Source of the DNA: Aggregatilineales bacterium
GTDB lineage: Bacteria > Chloroflexota > Anaerolineae > Aggregatilineales > Ch27
Length of the DNA stretch: 59,231 bases
Direction: 5' to 3'
NCBI GenBank assembly: GCA_029976025.1
Contig: JARKNX010000138.1
Location: 1-59,231, forward strand
The notes under the pieces were generated by a model. The model ran no database searches and was not told the DNA's origin. It saw nothing but the letters and a program-made list of their open reading frames with translations. The translations under genes and the position numbers were made by a program. This document shows positions 37,283 through 45,347 of the stretch, piece by piece (the stretch's first letter is position 1; every line of letters begins with the position of its first letter).

Positions 37283-37561
37283 TCAGGCCGCGCTCTCAAA
37301 AGCCTCGACGATGCGCTGGGCCTGGACATACTCCGCGCTGTCAGGCGGGGCCGTTTCCAGCGTCCGGGCCGCCTCGACATACTGCTCCAGCGTGATCTCG
37401 GCCCCCTCGCGCTTGAGGCGGTCGTGCTGCTCCACTGACAGCCACAGGCGCTCCTCGTCAGTCAGCGGCCCCGATTCCCCCTCTGCCCTGGCGATTTCGT
37501 CGATGGTGAGGGTCCCCGTCGCATTCAGCAGCGCTTTCAACTTCTCGAAGGTCTCCGTCAT
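37283..37561 (-). CDS. Hypothetical small acidic protein
   Basis: 92 residues from ATG 37561, chosen because GGAGGAGGTG lies just upstream. Helical, acidic, no Cys, no signal peptide; the stretch LTIDEIARAEGESGPLTDEE could be a short helix-turn-helix, but this is not clear. I do not recognise the family. Lies 65 bases upstream of the phosphatase in the same direction. Confidence 0.6.
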   Translation of the reverse strand: MTETFEKLKALLNATGTLTIDEIARAEGESGPLTDEERLWLSVEQHDRLKREGAEITLEQYVEAARTLETAPPDSAEYVQAQRIVEAFESAA

Positions 37562-37735
37562 TCTACACCTCCTCCGGTCCCATGATACTTTTCGCGGGGC
37601 ATTGTTCAGGGTAACGCGGACGATTCCGTTTGACAATCGTCCATACGTACTGGTCAGATCGCCCCGCAACTTCGCCAGCCCGGAGGCGTATATATGTAAA
37701 ACGTAACGTCCATTTTATAAAGGGGGATTTCCACC

Positions 37736-38440
37736 ATGTCCGGGCAGTCAGGCAGGGATAACAGTCGGACAATACTCGGTATTGTCCTCATCATCGCCGG
37801 TGTGCTGAGCTTTCTCGGCGTCTATACCGGCGCGTCCGTTGGCGTCTGGCTGTGGATTATCGCCCTGGCCGCCGCCGCCGTGCTCTTCATCTTTATCTAC
37901 AGCCAGAACCGGGAGCTGTGGGCGCTCATACTGGCCTATATATTCGGCGCCAACTGTATTTTGCTGCTGCTGATCACACAACTGAATGTGAGCGGGGTGA
38001 TCGTGCCCGTGTTTGTGCTGGCGGGGGTATCCGTGCCCTTCATCATCGCCTGGCTGCAGCACCGCTCCCAGTGGGGGCTGCTCATCCCGCCCTACATCCT
38101 GCTGGCTATCATCCCCATCCTCTGGTTTGAAGATACCGGGGATCTGATTCCGGCGTACGTGCTGGGCGTGATCGGGGCGCCGTTCGTCGTGTCCGCCGTC
38201 CTGGCGCGGAAGTGGCCGCTGCTCATCCCCGGCGGCATCCTGTGGCTGATCGCCGCTATCTTTCTCTTCAGCGGCTGGGATATCTTCGCGACTGTGATGA
38301 GCATCATCGGCCGGTTCGCGCTGCCGCTGCTCCTGCTGCTCATCGGCGGCGGCATGCTGCTGACCAGCTTCCGCGACAGGGGTAAGGCCGGGCACGACGA
38401 GGAAGATAAGCCCAAGCGGCAGGACGGGCTGAGCTTTTAG
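37736..38440 (+). CDS. Multi-pass membrane protein
   Basis: 234 residues, GGGGGA upstream. About seven or eight hydrophobic helices from residue 12 to 212, with short charged loops (QNRELW, QHRSQWG, ARKWP); ends in a charged cytoplasmic tail (GKAGHDEEDKPKRQDG). No signature motif recognised. Followed by a clear terminator, so it is a single-gene unit. Confidence 0.7.
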   Translation: MSGQSGRDNSRTILGIVLIIAGVLSFLGVYTGASVGVWLWIIALAAAAVLFIFIYSQNRELWALILAYIFGANCILLLLITQLNVSGVIVPVFVLAGVSVPFIIAWLQHRSQWGLLIPPYILLAIIPILWFEDTGDLIPAYVLGVIGAPFVVSAVLARKWPLLIPGGILWLIAAIFLFSGWDIFATVMSIIGRFALPLLLLLIGGGMLLTSFRDRGKAGHDEEDKPKRQDGLSF

Positions 38441-38464
38441 CGCCGCCGCAGTCCGAACAGACGC

Positions 38465-38498
38465 CAGCCGGGGGCGGGGCGACCCCCGGCTGTTGTTT
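38465..38498 (+). terminator. Rho-independent terminator of the 37736 gene
   Basis: Ten-bp perfect stem CAGCCGGGGG (38465-38474) with CCCCCGGCTG (38483-38492), eight-base loop, then TTGTTTTG. Ideal position 25 bases past the stop. Confidence 0.85.
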
Positions 38499-38583
38499 TG
38501 CCCTCCTGTTTCTAAATTCCGCGTGAAGACTCACACTTTTTTAATGTTTCAGGACTATGATCGGGATGAAGAGGAGGATCGGA

Positions 38584-38943
38584 ATGACCGTTAACGTGGA
38601 ATGGGATAACGAAGAAAAGTCAGCTCTGCGCCTCACTTACCTGCATTACTGGAACTGGCGAGATCACTCCCTCGCCCTGGATGTCGTGAACAACCTGCTG
38701 GCCACCGCCCGATACCCCATCGATCTGATTATCGATCTCTACCACAGTCTGGCACTGCCGGAGAGCGCCGCCTGGGACGTGATGCGGTATTCCGCCGCGC
38801 TGCACCCCAACTGGAGCGGGCGCACTATTGTTATCAGCCCTGACGATGCCACTGCCCGCGCTATTCTGGACGCCATGCCGTGCCGCATATCCCCCGATGA
38901 GATGGGAGCATTACTCCCCGAGGCCGTCCCGGAGATCGCCTGA
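38584..38943 (+). CDS. Hypothetical protein, STAS-like length and pattern
   Basis: 119 residues from ATG 38584 with GGAGG six bases upstream; an in-frame ATG at 38557 is less well placed. Alternating beta and helix segments (LALDVVNNLLATARYPIDLI; RTIVISPDDATARAILDA) could fit a STAS or SpoIIAA-like fold. No catalytic residues recognised. Next to an SRPBCC gene, 31 bases away, likely one transcript. Confidence 0.65.
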   Translation: MTVNVEWDNEEKSALRLTYLHYWNWRDHSLALDVVNNLLATARYPIDLIIDLYHSLALPESAAWDVMRYSAALHPNWSGRTIVISPDDATARAILDAMPCRISPDEMGALLPEAVPEIA

Positions 38944-38974
38944 TCGATCCCCGCCGCCGGCAGGAGGCAGCCTT

Positions 38975-39412
38975 ATGCCCAGAGTAGAGCGCAGCATCGT
39001 GATTCAAGGTTCGGCGGAGGCCGTGAACGCCGTCACGCTGGACGGCGGGCGCCTGCCGGAGTGGTACGCCGGGATCGAGCAGGCCCGCCCCGACGGACGC
39101 TACCCGGAGCCGGGCGGCGCGGTGGAAGCCGTCTACAAGGCCGCCGGCCTCAGCTTCACCCTGAAGATGACCTCGCTGGAGCTGGTGCGCGGGGAATACG
39201 GCCTGTTCAGGCTGGACGGCATGATCACGGGGACGAACCGCTGGACGTACACGCCAGAAGGCGACGGCACGCGCGTCACCGCCGTATTCGAGTACGAGAT
39301 GCCGGGCGGCGCGCTGGGCGCGGTAGCTAACCGGCTGGTGGTGGAGCGCATGAATACGCAGAATCTGGAGAAAAGCCTGGAGGCCCTCAAGCGGCTGGTG
39401 GAAGGGGCCTGA
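38975..39412 (+). CDS. SRPBCC (polyketide cyclase/COQ10-START) family protein
   Basis: 145 residues from ATG 38975 with CAGGAGG ten bases upstream. The N-terminal VERSIVIQGSAEAVNAVTLDGGRLPEW and the alternating beta strands (TNRWTYTPEGDGTRVTAVFEY) followed by a long C-terminal helix (MNTQNLEKSLEALKRLV) are the helix-grip fold. Binds a hydrophobic ligand or lipid; specific role unknown. Confidence 0.8.
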   Translation: MPRVERSIVIQGSAEAVNAVTLDGGRLPEWYAGIEQARPDGRYPEPGGAVEAVYKAAGLSFTLKMTSLELVRGEYGLFRLDGMITGTNRWTYTPEGDGTRVTAVFEYEMPGGALGAVANRLVVERMNTQNLEKSLEALKRLVEGA

Positions 39413-39487
39413 TCGGGCGGATCGCGGCGCTTCGCGGCCCGGCGCGCTGATCTGTCGCCAACCTGTCCGATGCTGAGAGCCTCCGGT

Positions 39488-40438
39488 TCAGAACAGACGG
39501 TGCTGGTGAATCTGTTGTCCGGCCTCTTCGTCAGAGACAGCGGCGATATGCGCTGTCACCCGATCAATGGCCTGCCGCGCAAAGTCGGCGTTAATCTCAA
39601 AACCGATATAATGCCGGTTGAGGTTGTGACAGGCAATGGCGGTGGAACCGCTGCCCATGAAAGGGTCAAGCACCACCTGCCCCTCCCTGGTGGTGAGCCG
39701 AAGCAGGTATTCCAGCACACTGACGGGTTTTTGCGCCTCATGCAGCCGCACTTCGCCATCCGCAAACCAGAGACCTTTCAGGATATTAGGAGGGCTTTTT
39801 CCGTCTATCTGTCCCGCAGTCATATTGACTGCGCCAACTTCATTTTCAAGCACGACATCGGTGATGGTATGGGCATAGGGTTTGAAGAACCAGGCGATAG
39901 GTTCCCACAGCGGCGCGAGATTGCCTAGCCGCCAGCCTTCCCACCGGACAGCTTCCTCAGACAGGCCGCGCCTGTCCAGCACAACGCTGATCCGTTGCGC
40001 CCGGTGGTGGGCATTCGGTTTTTCCCAGGCCAGGATATCCTTAAGCAAAAAGCCGCTGTCCTCCAGAGCAACAATAGCGCGGTGCAGGGTGCGCCGGGCG
40101 CCAAAGATGAACACACTGGCGCCGTCCTTCAGCTTGGGATACAGCAGGGAAGCCCACTGCCCACACCATGCCTGATAATCCCTGGGGATATCGCGGTCGG
40201 CGGCATTCCAGCCGCGTATCGGTTTACCTCGCCGCTTGAATCCACTTTTGCCGTTCTGCGCCGGTGACTGCCCCAGCAGCGCAACATTGGTATTGTCATG
40301 CAGCACATCCCACGCATCCAGATTGATTCCATAGGGTATGTCCGACAGACAGCAGTGCAAACTGTCATCCTGCAATAATGGGATATAGTGCAGACAGTCA
40401 CCAACGGTGATCGTGTCCAGGAATCTGTCATTCACCAT
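39488..40438 (-). CDS. Type II DNA adenine-N6 methyltransferase (beta class)
   Basis: 316 residues from ATG 40438 (a TTG at 40456 is also open). Motif IV reads SDIPYG (D33-Y36), a variant of DPPY with Ile at the second position, and motif I (DPFMGSGSTAIA) follows near residue 259; IV before I is the beta order. The last motif is NLNRHYIGFEI. The start overlaps the end of the upstream HindIII-like endonuclease by 11 bases, so this is its protective partner. Lower GC than the neighbouring genes. Confidence 0.9.
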   Translation of the reverse strand: MVNDRFLDTITVGDCLHYIPLLQDDSLHCCLSDIPYGINLDAWDVLHDNTNVALLGQSPAQNGKSGFKRRGKPIRGWNAADRDIPRDYQAWCGQWASLLYPKLKDGASVFIFGARRTLHRAIVALEDSGFLLKDILAWEKPNAHHRAQRISVVLDRRGLSEEAVRWEGWRLGNLAPLWEPIAWFFKPYAHTITDVVLENEVGAVNMTAGQIDGKSPPNILKGLWFADGEVRLHEAQKPVSVLEYLLRLTTREGQVVLDPFMGSGSTAIACHNLNRHYIGFEINADFARQAIDRVTAHIAAVSDEEAGQQIHQHRLF

Positions 40439-41276
40439 GACGCTGTACCTTCGCAATAGCGCTCTGGATAACGTGTATTTTCTGCTCTATCTTTTCGGCC
40501 CTGATCAATCTGGAAACTGCCTGCTGCTGCGTCAACTGCTGGTACTCGTCGATAACAGTTTGCCAGTAGGCGATCCCTTCATGCCCGATTGCCGTTGTCC
40601 TCTCTATCTCCTGGCGCTTATAGTCGCGTAAGGTATCCATGTCCTGGCCGGTCAGCATCACGACAAGTCTGTCGAGAGTGTCCCAGTACAGGCGCGCATC
40701 CGTCGAAGGGGATAGCCCGCCCGCAGTACGCCACAACACCGCCAGCGAGCCAGCAGGTGGAAAATCCAGCAGGAATTTGAGGTGCACGTAGGACAATAAA
40801 GTCACATTCCTGATCTCGGCCTGTGTATAAATCTGGCTTGTCTGAGCGGGAAACTGGTACAGCGGCGCGACAAGGCAGGCATATGTATTGGCTTGTCGCC
40901 AATCATCCAGCGCGGAAACCTTAAAATCCTTCTGATTCTTGGCTGTCCTGCTAAGCCGGAAGGCTTTGGCATCGCCGACAACGCTATATTCATCCGTGAT
41001 GCCTAATACGTCAGCCGAGTTGCCTCTGGTTCTGATGACGCGAGCGTCCAGACCCAGATATCCCAGCGCCATACTGAGCAGAATATCGCAGTATTTCGCC
41101 CACAGTTTCTCCTCTGATGAATCGTGGGCGAACCATTCCGGGATGATCCCGCATGTCAGCAACTCATCACTCACACCTTCGCCTGGTAGAGACTGCAATT
41201 CCTCTACCATACGATCAAAGGCGTTCGGCTGCTTTGCCACTTGCTGGATAAAGGCGATACGCAGGCTTCTGGTCAT
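40428..41276 (-). CDS. HindIII-like type II restriction endonuclease
   Basis: 282 residues from ATG 41276 with GGGAAGG upstream. The core GDAKAFRLSRTAKNQKDFKV is almost identical to HindIII as I remember it (DAKSFRLSRTAKNQKDFKV). It includes the D-x-K pair (D102, K104) and the following Asp (D117), corresponding to HindIII D108, K110 and D123; the next segment (APLYQFPAQTSQIY) also resembles HindIII (APFFQYPTTKSQIF). Length is close to the 300 of HindIII. Expected to cut AAGCTT. Expressed ahead of its methyltransferase. Bases in the gene are about half GC, well below neighbours, pointing to transfer. Confidence 0.9.
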   Translation of the reverse strand: MTRSLRIAFIQQVAKQPNAFDRMVEELQSLPGEGVSDELLTCGIIPEWFAHDSSEEKLWAKYCDILLSMALGYLGLDARVIRTRGNSADVLGITDEYSVVGDAKAFRLSRTAKNQKDFKVSALDDWRQANTYACLVAPLYQFPAQTSQIYTQAEIRNVTLLSYVHLKFLLDFPPAGSLAVLWRTAGGLSPSTDARLYWDTLDRLVVMLTGQDMDTLRDYKRQEIERTTAIGHEGIAYWQTVIDEYQQLTQQQAVSRLIRAEKIEQKIHVIQSAIAKVQRHGE

Positions 41277-41595
41277 CAAGCCTTCCCTATTTCTGAGCGG
41301 CTTGCGAATATTCGATGTGAGGATTATACCACCCTTAATTCCACGTTGGCCGTCAGCCCCTTTGCAACGATAATCGGTCAGGCGTGCGATGGCCGAGCGA
41401 CGCTTGATCAGGGCGAGCGACAGGCAGATTTTTCGACTCCCTGCCCCTTTCGTGGCATACTGTGGGCGATCCTCATTCGGGCAGAACCTGCCGCGAAGGG
41501 CTGCCATTCCCGCGCCGCCTTCCAGTGACGATAGCGGCCAAACGGGCCTTTTTGCTTTCTAACAGCTAACCATTGTCCTGCGGAGGACACCGGTC
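41277..41595. other. 319-base divergent intergenic region
   Basis: Divides the leftward RM operon from the rightward membrane-protein gene. The 60 bases beside the RM start are AT-rich (GGATTATACC), probably its promoter. Near 41535-41560 a short GGCC/GGGCC arm pair is followed by TTTTTGC. No gene found. Confidence 0.4.
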
Positions 41596-42654
41596 ATGAC
41601 TCTGATGTCCCTGACTCGCACCCTGACGCCCCGCGATCTGGCCCGCTGGACAGCCCGCCTTTACCTCCAGCACTGGCCGCGCTGGATGGCGCTGGCGCTC
41701 ATAGCCCTGATCCCGCTGCTGGCAGTTAACCAGGTCTTCGAAGCTGTGCTGCCGCAGCCGGCCTTCGATGAAACCCTGCTCCAGCAGTTCATGGCCCCGC
41801 TGGAGCGCGGCGGGCCGTTCGATATAGACCCGGTGCTGCAAGAGCAGGTCATGGCTATGCTCCTCAACAACAGCCTGCTGCTGATCACCCAGATGGTCCT
41901 GATGCTGCTCTCTCAGGTAATCATCGTGGGCGTGGTGGCCGGGGGAGCGGGCGCGATCATGGCCTCGGCGGCTTTTCACGGCCGGCCGGTCTCGCTGCGG
42001 GAGGGGCTGCGCGGGGTGGCGGGGCGAGCCGGGCCGCTGCTGGGCGGGAATCTGGCCGCCGGGCTGCTGCTGTCGGCGCTGCTGGTGGGCAGCCTGATGC
42101 TGATGCTGCTGTGCGTTGGCGTGATCGGGCTGAGCCTGGCCGTTTACGTGTATCTGGCCCTGGTGCCGCTGCTGCCCGCGGCGCTGGTCCTGGAACGCGG
42201 GACGACGGGTCAGGGGATGCGGGGGGCCTGGCACGCCGGCAAGATCAATATCTGGGTGCTCCTGTTCACCGTGGCCAGCCTGTTCGCCGCTCGCGCCATA
42301 CTGAGCATGTTGCTCAGCCTCCTCCTGTCGGCACTGGCAGGATTTACCGGGGCGTCTGCGGGCCTGCTCACCGCTGCCAGCCTCCTCGGCGGCCTGATCG
42401 TGGAGGCGCTGGTGATGCCGATCGGCGTGATCTTCTTCACCCTGCTGTACGTGAATACCCGGCCCGCCGCGCCGGCCCTGTCTGACCCGGGCCTGGCCGG
42501 GCTGGAGCCAGAAGGCGCGCCGGCAGCCGCCCGGCCGGCCAACCCGCCGCTGTTCACCGCCGCCGATCTGCCCAACGTGATTGGCGTATCCCTGACGGCG
42601 CTGGGAATGCTGCTTGTGCTGTACATGATCTTCACCGCCCAACTGTTCCGCTAG
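41596..42654 (+). CDS. Integral membrane protein
   Basis: 352 residues, GGAGGA upstream. Six to seven hydrophobic segments (RWMALALIALIPLLAVNQVF, LLNNSLLLITQMVLMLL, GLLLSALLVGSLMLMLL, LVEALVMPIGVIFFTLLYV, and a last one near the C-terminus). The arrangement resembles bacterial glycerophosphoryl-diester-phosphodiesterase membrane-domain or DUF-type proteins, but no catalytic domain is attached. Function unknown. Confidence 0.7.
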   Translation: MTLMSLTRTLTPRDLARWTARLYLQHWPRWMALALIALIPLLAVNQVFEAVLPQPAFDETLLQQFMAPLERGGPFDIDPVLQEQVMAMLLNNSLLLITQMVLMLLSQVIIVGVVAGGAGAIMASAAFHGRPVSLREGLRGVAGRAGPLLGGNLAAGLLLSALLVGSLMLMLLCVGVIGLSLAVYVYLALVPLLPAALVLERGTTGQGMRGAWHAGKINIWVLLFTVASLFAARAILSMLLSLLLSALAGFTGASAGLLTAASLLGGLIVEALVMPIGVIFFTLLYVNTRPAAPALSDPGLAGLEPEGAPAAARPANPPLFTAADLPNVIGVSLTALGMLLVLYMIFTAQLFR

Positions 42655-42754
42655 GGAGCAGCCGCGCCGCTGCCTGTCGTTTTTTCGAACCGCGTCCTAA
42701 CGCAACTCATACCTTTCGCACTGGACAACCGGTCCGGCATTGTGTTATCCTGGT

Positions 42755-42772
42755 ATAGAACATAAGTTCTAT
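42755..42772 (+). promoter_or_regulatory. LexA-like operator (GAAC-N4-GTTC)
   Basis: Perfect inverted repeat ATAGAAC-ATAA-GTTCTAT, 18-35 bases before the ATG of the 65-residue ORF. The core GAAC-N4-GTTC is the Gram-positive type LexA box. It overlaps a TATAGA that may be the -10, which is where a repressor would act. Confidence 0.5.
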
Positions 42773-42789
42773 TCTCTAAGGAGCGCCCG

Positions 42790-42987
42790 ATGCTGGTCAC
42801 CTCTCCCCCCCGCCTGTCCTGGCGCGACGCGCTTGCCCTCCGGCTGTTGAGTCTGATCGGCCAGAACCCGCCCGCTGCCCCTGATCTGCGGCTGCCCGCC
42901 GGGGACGGGCCGGCGCTGGTGGATATCGGCCGCCGCTACCCCGTCCGCGCTGACCGCCTGCCGCGCCTGTACCGCGCCGCGGATTAG
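42790..42987 (+). CDS. Small basic ORF behind a LexA-like box
   Basis: 65 residues with a good AAGGAG ribosome site eight bases upstream of the ATG. Arg-rich, with a short hydrophobic N-terminal part (ALALRLLSLIG) and no recognised domain. The strong ribosome site, and the operator-like palindrome overlapping its presumed promoter, make it more than a chance frame. If SOS-controlled it could be a small regulator or division inhibitor; this is speculative. Confidence 0.5.
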   Translation: MLVTSPPRLSWRDALALRLLSLIGQNPPAAPDLRLPAGDGPALVDIGRRYPVRADRLPRLYRAAD

Positions 42988-43108
42988 CAGGCACGAGGAA
43001 CCTGCGCCACAGGCCGTCCCGGGCGGGCAGCCCTCAAATCGCCACCGCGCCATAAGGCAGTACCCGCGGCTTTTTATTGCCCCGGCAGTTACCCCCGTTT
43101 TCCGTATT

Positions 43109-43125
43109 CAGATATAGTATATCTG
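43109..43125 (+). promoter_or_regulatory. 17-bp perfect palindrome upstream of the redoxin gene
   Basis: CAGATATA-G-TATATCTG, ending 31 bases before the ATG at 43157. It contains a TATAGT that may be the -10. Symmetry suggests an operator for a dimeric repressor. Confidence 0.5.
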
Positions 43126-43156
43126 TTTTGGGATCTACACAGAGAGGCTCGACACC

Positions 43157-43810
43157 ATGCCACTTTCATCCTTCACACAGAAGCGGGCTGCACCGATCCT
43201 GCGAACGGCAATTCTGCTGGGGGCGGGCCTGCTCGCGGCCTGTTCCTCCGCGCCGACGCCCGGAGTCCCGCCGTCGTCCACTGTGGAGCTGCTGCTAACG
43301 GCCGCGCCCGCGGCGAACGAAGCGGCGCCTCCCGCCGGCATCGTCGTCGGCGCGCCGGCGCCAGACTTCACCCTCCCCGCCGCCAACGGCGACCCGGTCA
43401 CCCTGTCCGGCCTGCGTGGCCAGCCGGTGCTGCTGTTCTTCCACATGGCTGGTGGCTGACCGCCCTGCGTCCGGCAGGTCGTGGACCTGCAAAACAGCCC
43501 CGCAATAGCTGACCTGGGCGTTCAGGTGTTGAGCATTGCCTTTGATTCCGCCGCGGAGCAAGCCGCCCTGGCCCGGGAATCGGGCATCACCGTGCCCATG
43601 CTGGTCGATGCCGATGGCGCCGTATCCCGGGCCTACGATGTGCTCCAGTGGGCGGCGGGGACCGGCGAGCCGGGCCATACTTTTATCCTGGTCAATGCGG
43701 AAGGCGCGATCACCTGGATTCGCGACTATGGCGCGCCGGAAAACGGCGGCCTGATGTATGTGGAAGTGCCGGAGCTGACGGCGCAGATCGCCGCCGCGCT
43801 GGGAAGATAG
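43157..43810 (+). CDS. Redoxin-family lipoprotein, probable selenoprotein (UPPC)
   Basis: 217 residues if the in-frame TGA at 43457-43459 is read as selenocysteine (U101). Lipoprotein signal with lipobox LAAC (C29). A Ser/Pro/Ala linker leads to the redoxin/AhpC-TSA domain: GAPAPDFTLPAANGDPVTL, GQPVLLFFHMAGG, then U-P-P-C-V-R-Q, so the stop codon falls exactly on the first residue of the CxxC redox motif. The same frame continues with good family sequence (GVQVLSIAFDSAAEQAALA; TVPMLVDADGAVSRAYDV; GHTFILVNAEGAITWI). A SECIS-like hairpin follows at 43474-43490. Expected role: thiol-dependent reduction at the cell surface. Confidence 0.85.
43474..43490 (+). promoter_or_regulatory. Candidate bacterial SECIS element
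   Basis: Perfect seven-bp stem GCAGGTC/GACCTGC with loop GTG, starting 14 bases after the TGA; the loop G at 43481 is 22 bases downstream. This fits the published bacterial SECIS rule (small apical loop beginning with G, about 16-37 bases from UGA). Needed for SelB-directed Sec insertion. Confidence 0.7.
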
Positions 43811-43922
43811 GCGCGGAGCGGGCCGCCGCCATTGGAAAAGAGGGCGCGAAGAAGCCTGATACACCGCAAGAAATTCACATGCCGGGCCGCGGCGCTCACT
43901 GCCTGGCAAGGGAGGCGGGCAT

Positions 43923-44642
43923 ATGGCACGAGAATACGATGATATCCGCCAGGCCGCGTTCAACATCACGGCGGCGTTCGAAGGGTCCGGGTACGACTCC
44001 TACCAGAACTACGACGGCGGCATTGTCTCCTACGGTCGCTTCCAGTTCACGCTGGCTTCCGGCAATCTGGCTGTCGTGCTGGAACGCTATCTGACTGCCG
44101 CCGCCGGCCCGATTGCCGACGCCCTCCGCCTTTACCTCCCCCGCGCCCGCGACCGGGACCCCGCCCTGCGCCAGGATGATGCTTTCAAGTCTCTCCTGCT
44201 CCAGGCCGCCGGGGAACCCGCCATGCAGGCCGCTCAGGACTCCGTCACTGCCGACAAATTCTGGACCCTCGTCCTCGACCTTTCCATCAGGCCGCGCAAC
44301 ATCCAGACCCCCCTCGGCATCGCCCTCATCTTTGACATGGCGATCAACCACGGCCCGCGCCACGACATGATCGGCCTGGCGGAGCAAGCCCTCGGCGTCC
44401 CGCCTAAGTCTCGTATGCCCGACAACGGCGCCGACGAGCGCGATCTCCTCCGCGCCCTGGCCCGCATCCGCGCCGAGCGTCTGAACCGTCTGGCTGATAA
44501 ATACGGCTGGGAGGGCCTCCGCGGGCGCGGACAGTTCTGGCTCGACCTCATCTATAAGGGCGACTGGGACCTCCTCGGCGATGCCCGCGGTCAGGTCGAA
44601 ATCCGGCCCGGCTGCCAGGCCCGGGTGCGGGCGGTGGACTAG
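43923..44642 (+). CDS. GH46 chitosanase-like/lysozyme-superfamily hydrolase
   Basis: 239 residues, GGGAGG upstream. The N-terminal ITAAFEGSGYDSYQNYDGG and VSYGRFQFTLASGNL segments are typical of GH46-related lysozyme-fold proteins, with a candidate catalytic Glu in AFEGSG and Asp in NYDGG. No signal peptide is visible, so export, if any, would need another route (as for phage endolysins). Cleaves chitosan or peptidoglycan; exact substrate not clear. Confidence 0.6.
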   Translation: MAREYDDIRQAAFNITAAFEGSGYDSYQNYDGGIVSYGRFQFTLASGNLAVVLERYLTAAAGPIADALRLYLPRARDRDPALRQDDAFKSLLLQAAGEPAMQAAQDSVTADKFWTLVLDLSIRPRNIQTPLGIALIFDMAINHGPRHDMIGLAEQALGVPPKSRMPDNGADERDLLRALARIRAERLNRLADKYGWEGLRGRGQFWLDLIYKGDWDLLGDARGQVEIRPGCQARVRAVD

Positions 44643-44670
44643 GATATGGATCAGGCGGCGGGGCAGGGAA

Positions 44671-44703
44671 TCAAAAGCGCCCCGGATACTTCTACCGGGG
44701 CGC
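44671..44703 (-). terminator. Terminator of the cold-shock gene
   Basis: Nine-bp perfect stem GCGCCCCGG (44677-44685) with CCGGGGCGC (44695-44703), loop nine bases; leftward tail TTTTGATT. Lies just past the csp stop at 44721. Confidence 0.85.
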
Positions 44704-44720
44704 CCTGGTTCCATGCTGGT

Positions 44721-44930
<210 letters not shown>

Positions 44931-45014
44931 TTTTGATGCTCTCCTTGCATATATGGAACGATTAAGAGATGTAAGGGCGACACGCAAACGACTGATGTGA
45001 TATGTGCGTTCTAC

Positions 45015-45128
45015 AAAAAACGCCCCGCTGCTGTAGACTGGCGGGGCGTTGTGTTTGTGCGTTCACCATTCAACTGTTGCCTGCGTCCTACAGGGGATCA
45101 CTGTACACCTCCGGGCAAACCCTGTCAA
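45015..45128 (-). promoter_or_regulatory. Leftward promoter and terminator-like hairpin in the csp leader (or a small RNA)
   Basis: Minus strand: -35 TTGACA (45123-45128), exactly 17-base spacer, -10 TACAGT (45100-45105). Start of transcription is expected near 45093. Seventy bases on, a ten-bp perfect stem GC-rich hairpin (45019-45028 with 45041-45050) is followed by six T. Transcription beyond it reaches csp ATG after a leader of about 163 bases. Either an attenuator controlled by Csp or a roughly 80-base RNA of its own. Confidence 0.65.
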
Positions 45129-45163
45129 GGGTCAATCCTGGCTTTTTCGACCCGAACCGGACC

Positions 45164-45192
45164 TTGACGACCGGCCTGCCCTCTGTCAGAAT
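45164..45192 (+). promoter_or_regulatory. Candidate promoter of the tRNA-Arg gene
   Basis: TTGACG (45164-45169), 17-base spacer, CAGAAT (45187-45192), divergent from the leftward csp promoter. The -10 matches four of six positions, so it is tentative. Confidence 0.4.
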
Positions 45193-45194
45193 TC

Positions 45195-45266
45195 ACACAC
45201 CCCTATCCCCACCGGCCTCCGGTCGGCGCCTTCCCCCTCAACTGAGGGGAGGGAGTCGGGGTGAGG
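45195..45266. repeat. GC-rich dispersed palindrome in the tRNA leader region
   Basis: CCACCGGCC...CCGG block and a CCCCTCA-AC-TGAGGGG hairpin (45234-45249), ending with CGGGGTGAGG. It belongs to the CCTCACCCC-type family and lies between the tRNA promoter candidate and the tRNA. Confidence 0.55.
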
Positions 45267-45270
45267 TCCT

Positions 45271-45343
45271 ACCCCCGTAGCTCAGAGGATAGAGCGCAGG
45301 TTTCCTAAACCTGGCGTCGGCGGTTCGAATCCGCCCGGGGGTA
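45271..45343 (+). tRNA. tRNA-Arg (anticodon CCT)
   Basis: 73 bases. Acceptor stem ACCCCCG/CGGGGGT, discriminator A, D arm GCTC-GAGC, anticodon stem CAGGT/ACCTG with loop TTCCTAA (anticodon CCT), T arm GGCGG-TTCGAAT-CCGCC. The 3' CCA is not encoded. All stems pair. Confidence 0.97.
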
Positions 45344-45347
45344 CTGC

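Noticed and set aside
41241..41528. A 95-codon open frame over the start of the HindIII-like gene
   Set aside because: Overlaps the well-supported endonuclease start, no ribosome site.
43157..43459. Reading the redoxin gene as a pseudogene or two separate genes
   Set aside because: Frame is unbroken on both sides, the TGA stands exactly on a catalytic Cys position, and a SECIS-like hairpin follows; a nonsense mutation there by chance is less likely, though not excluded.
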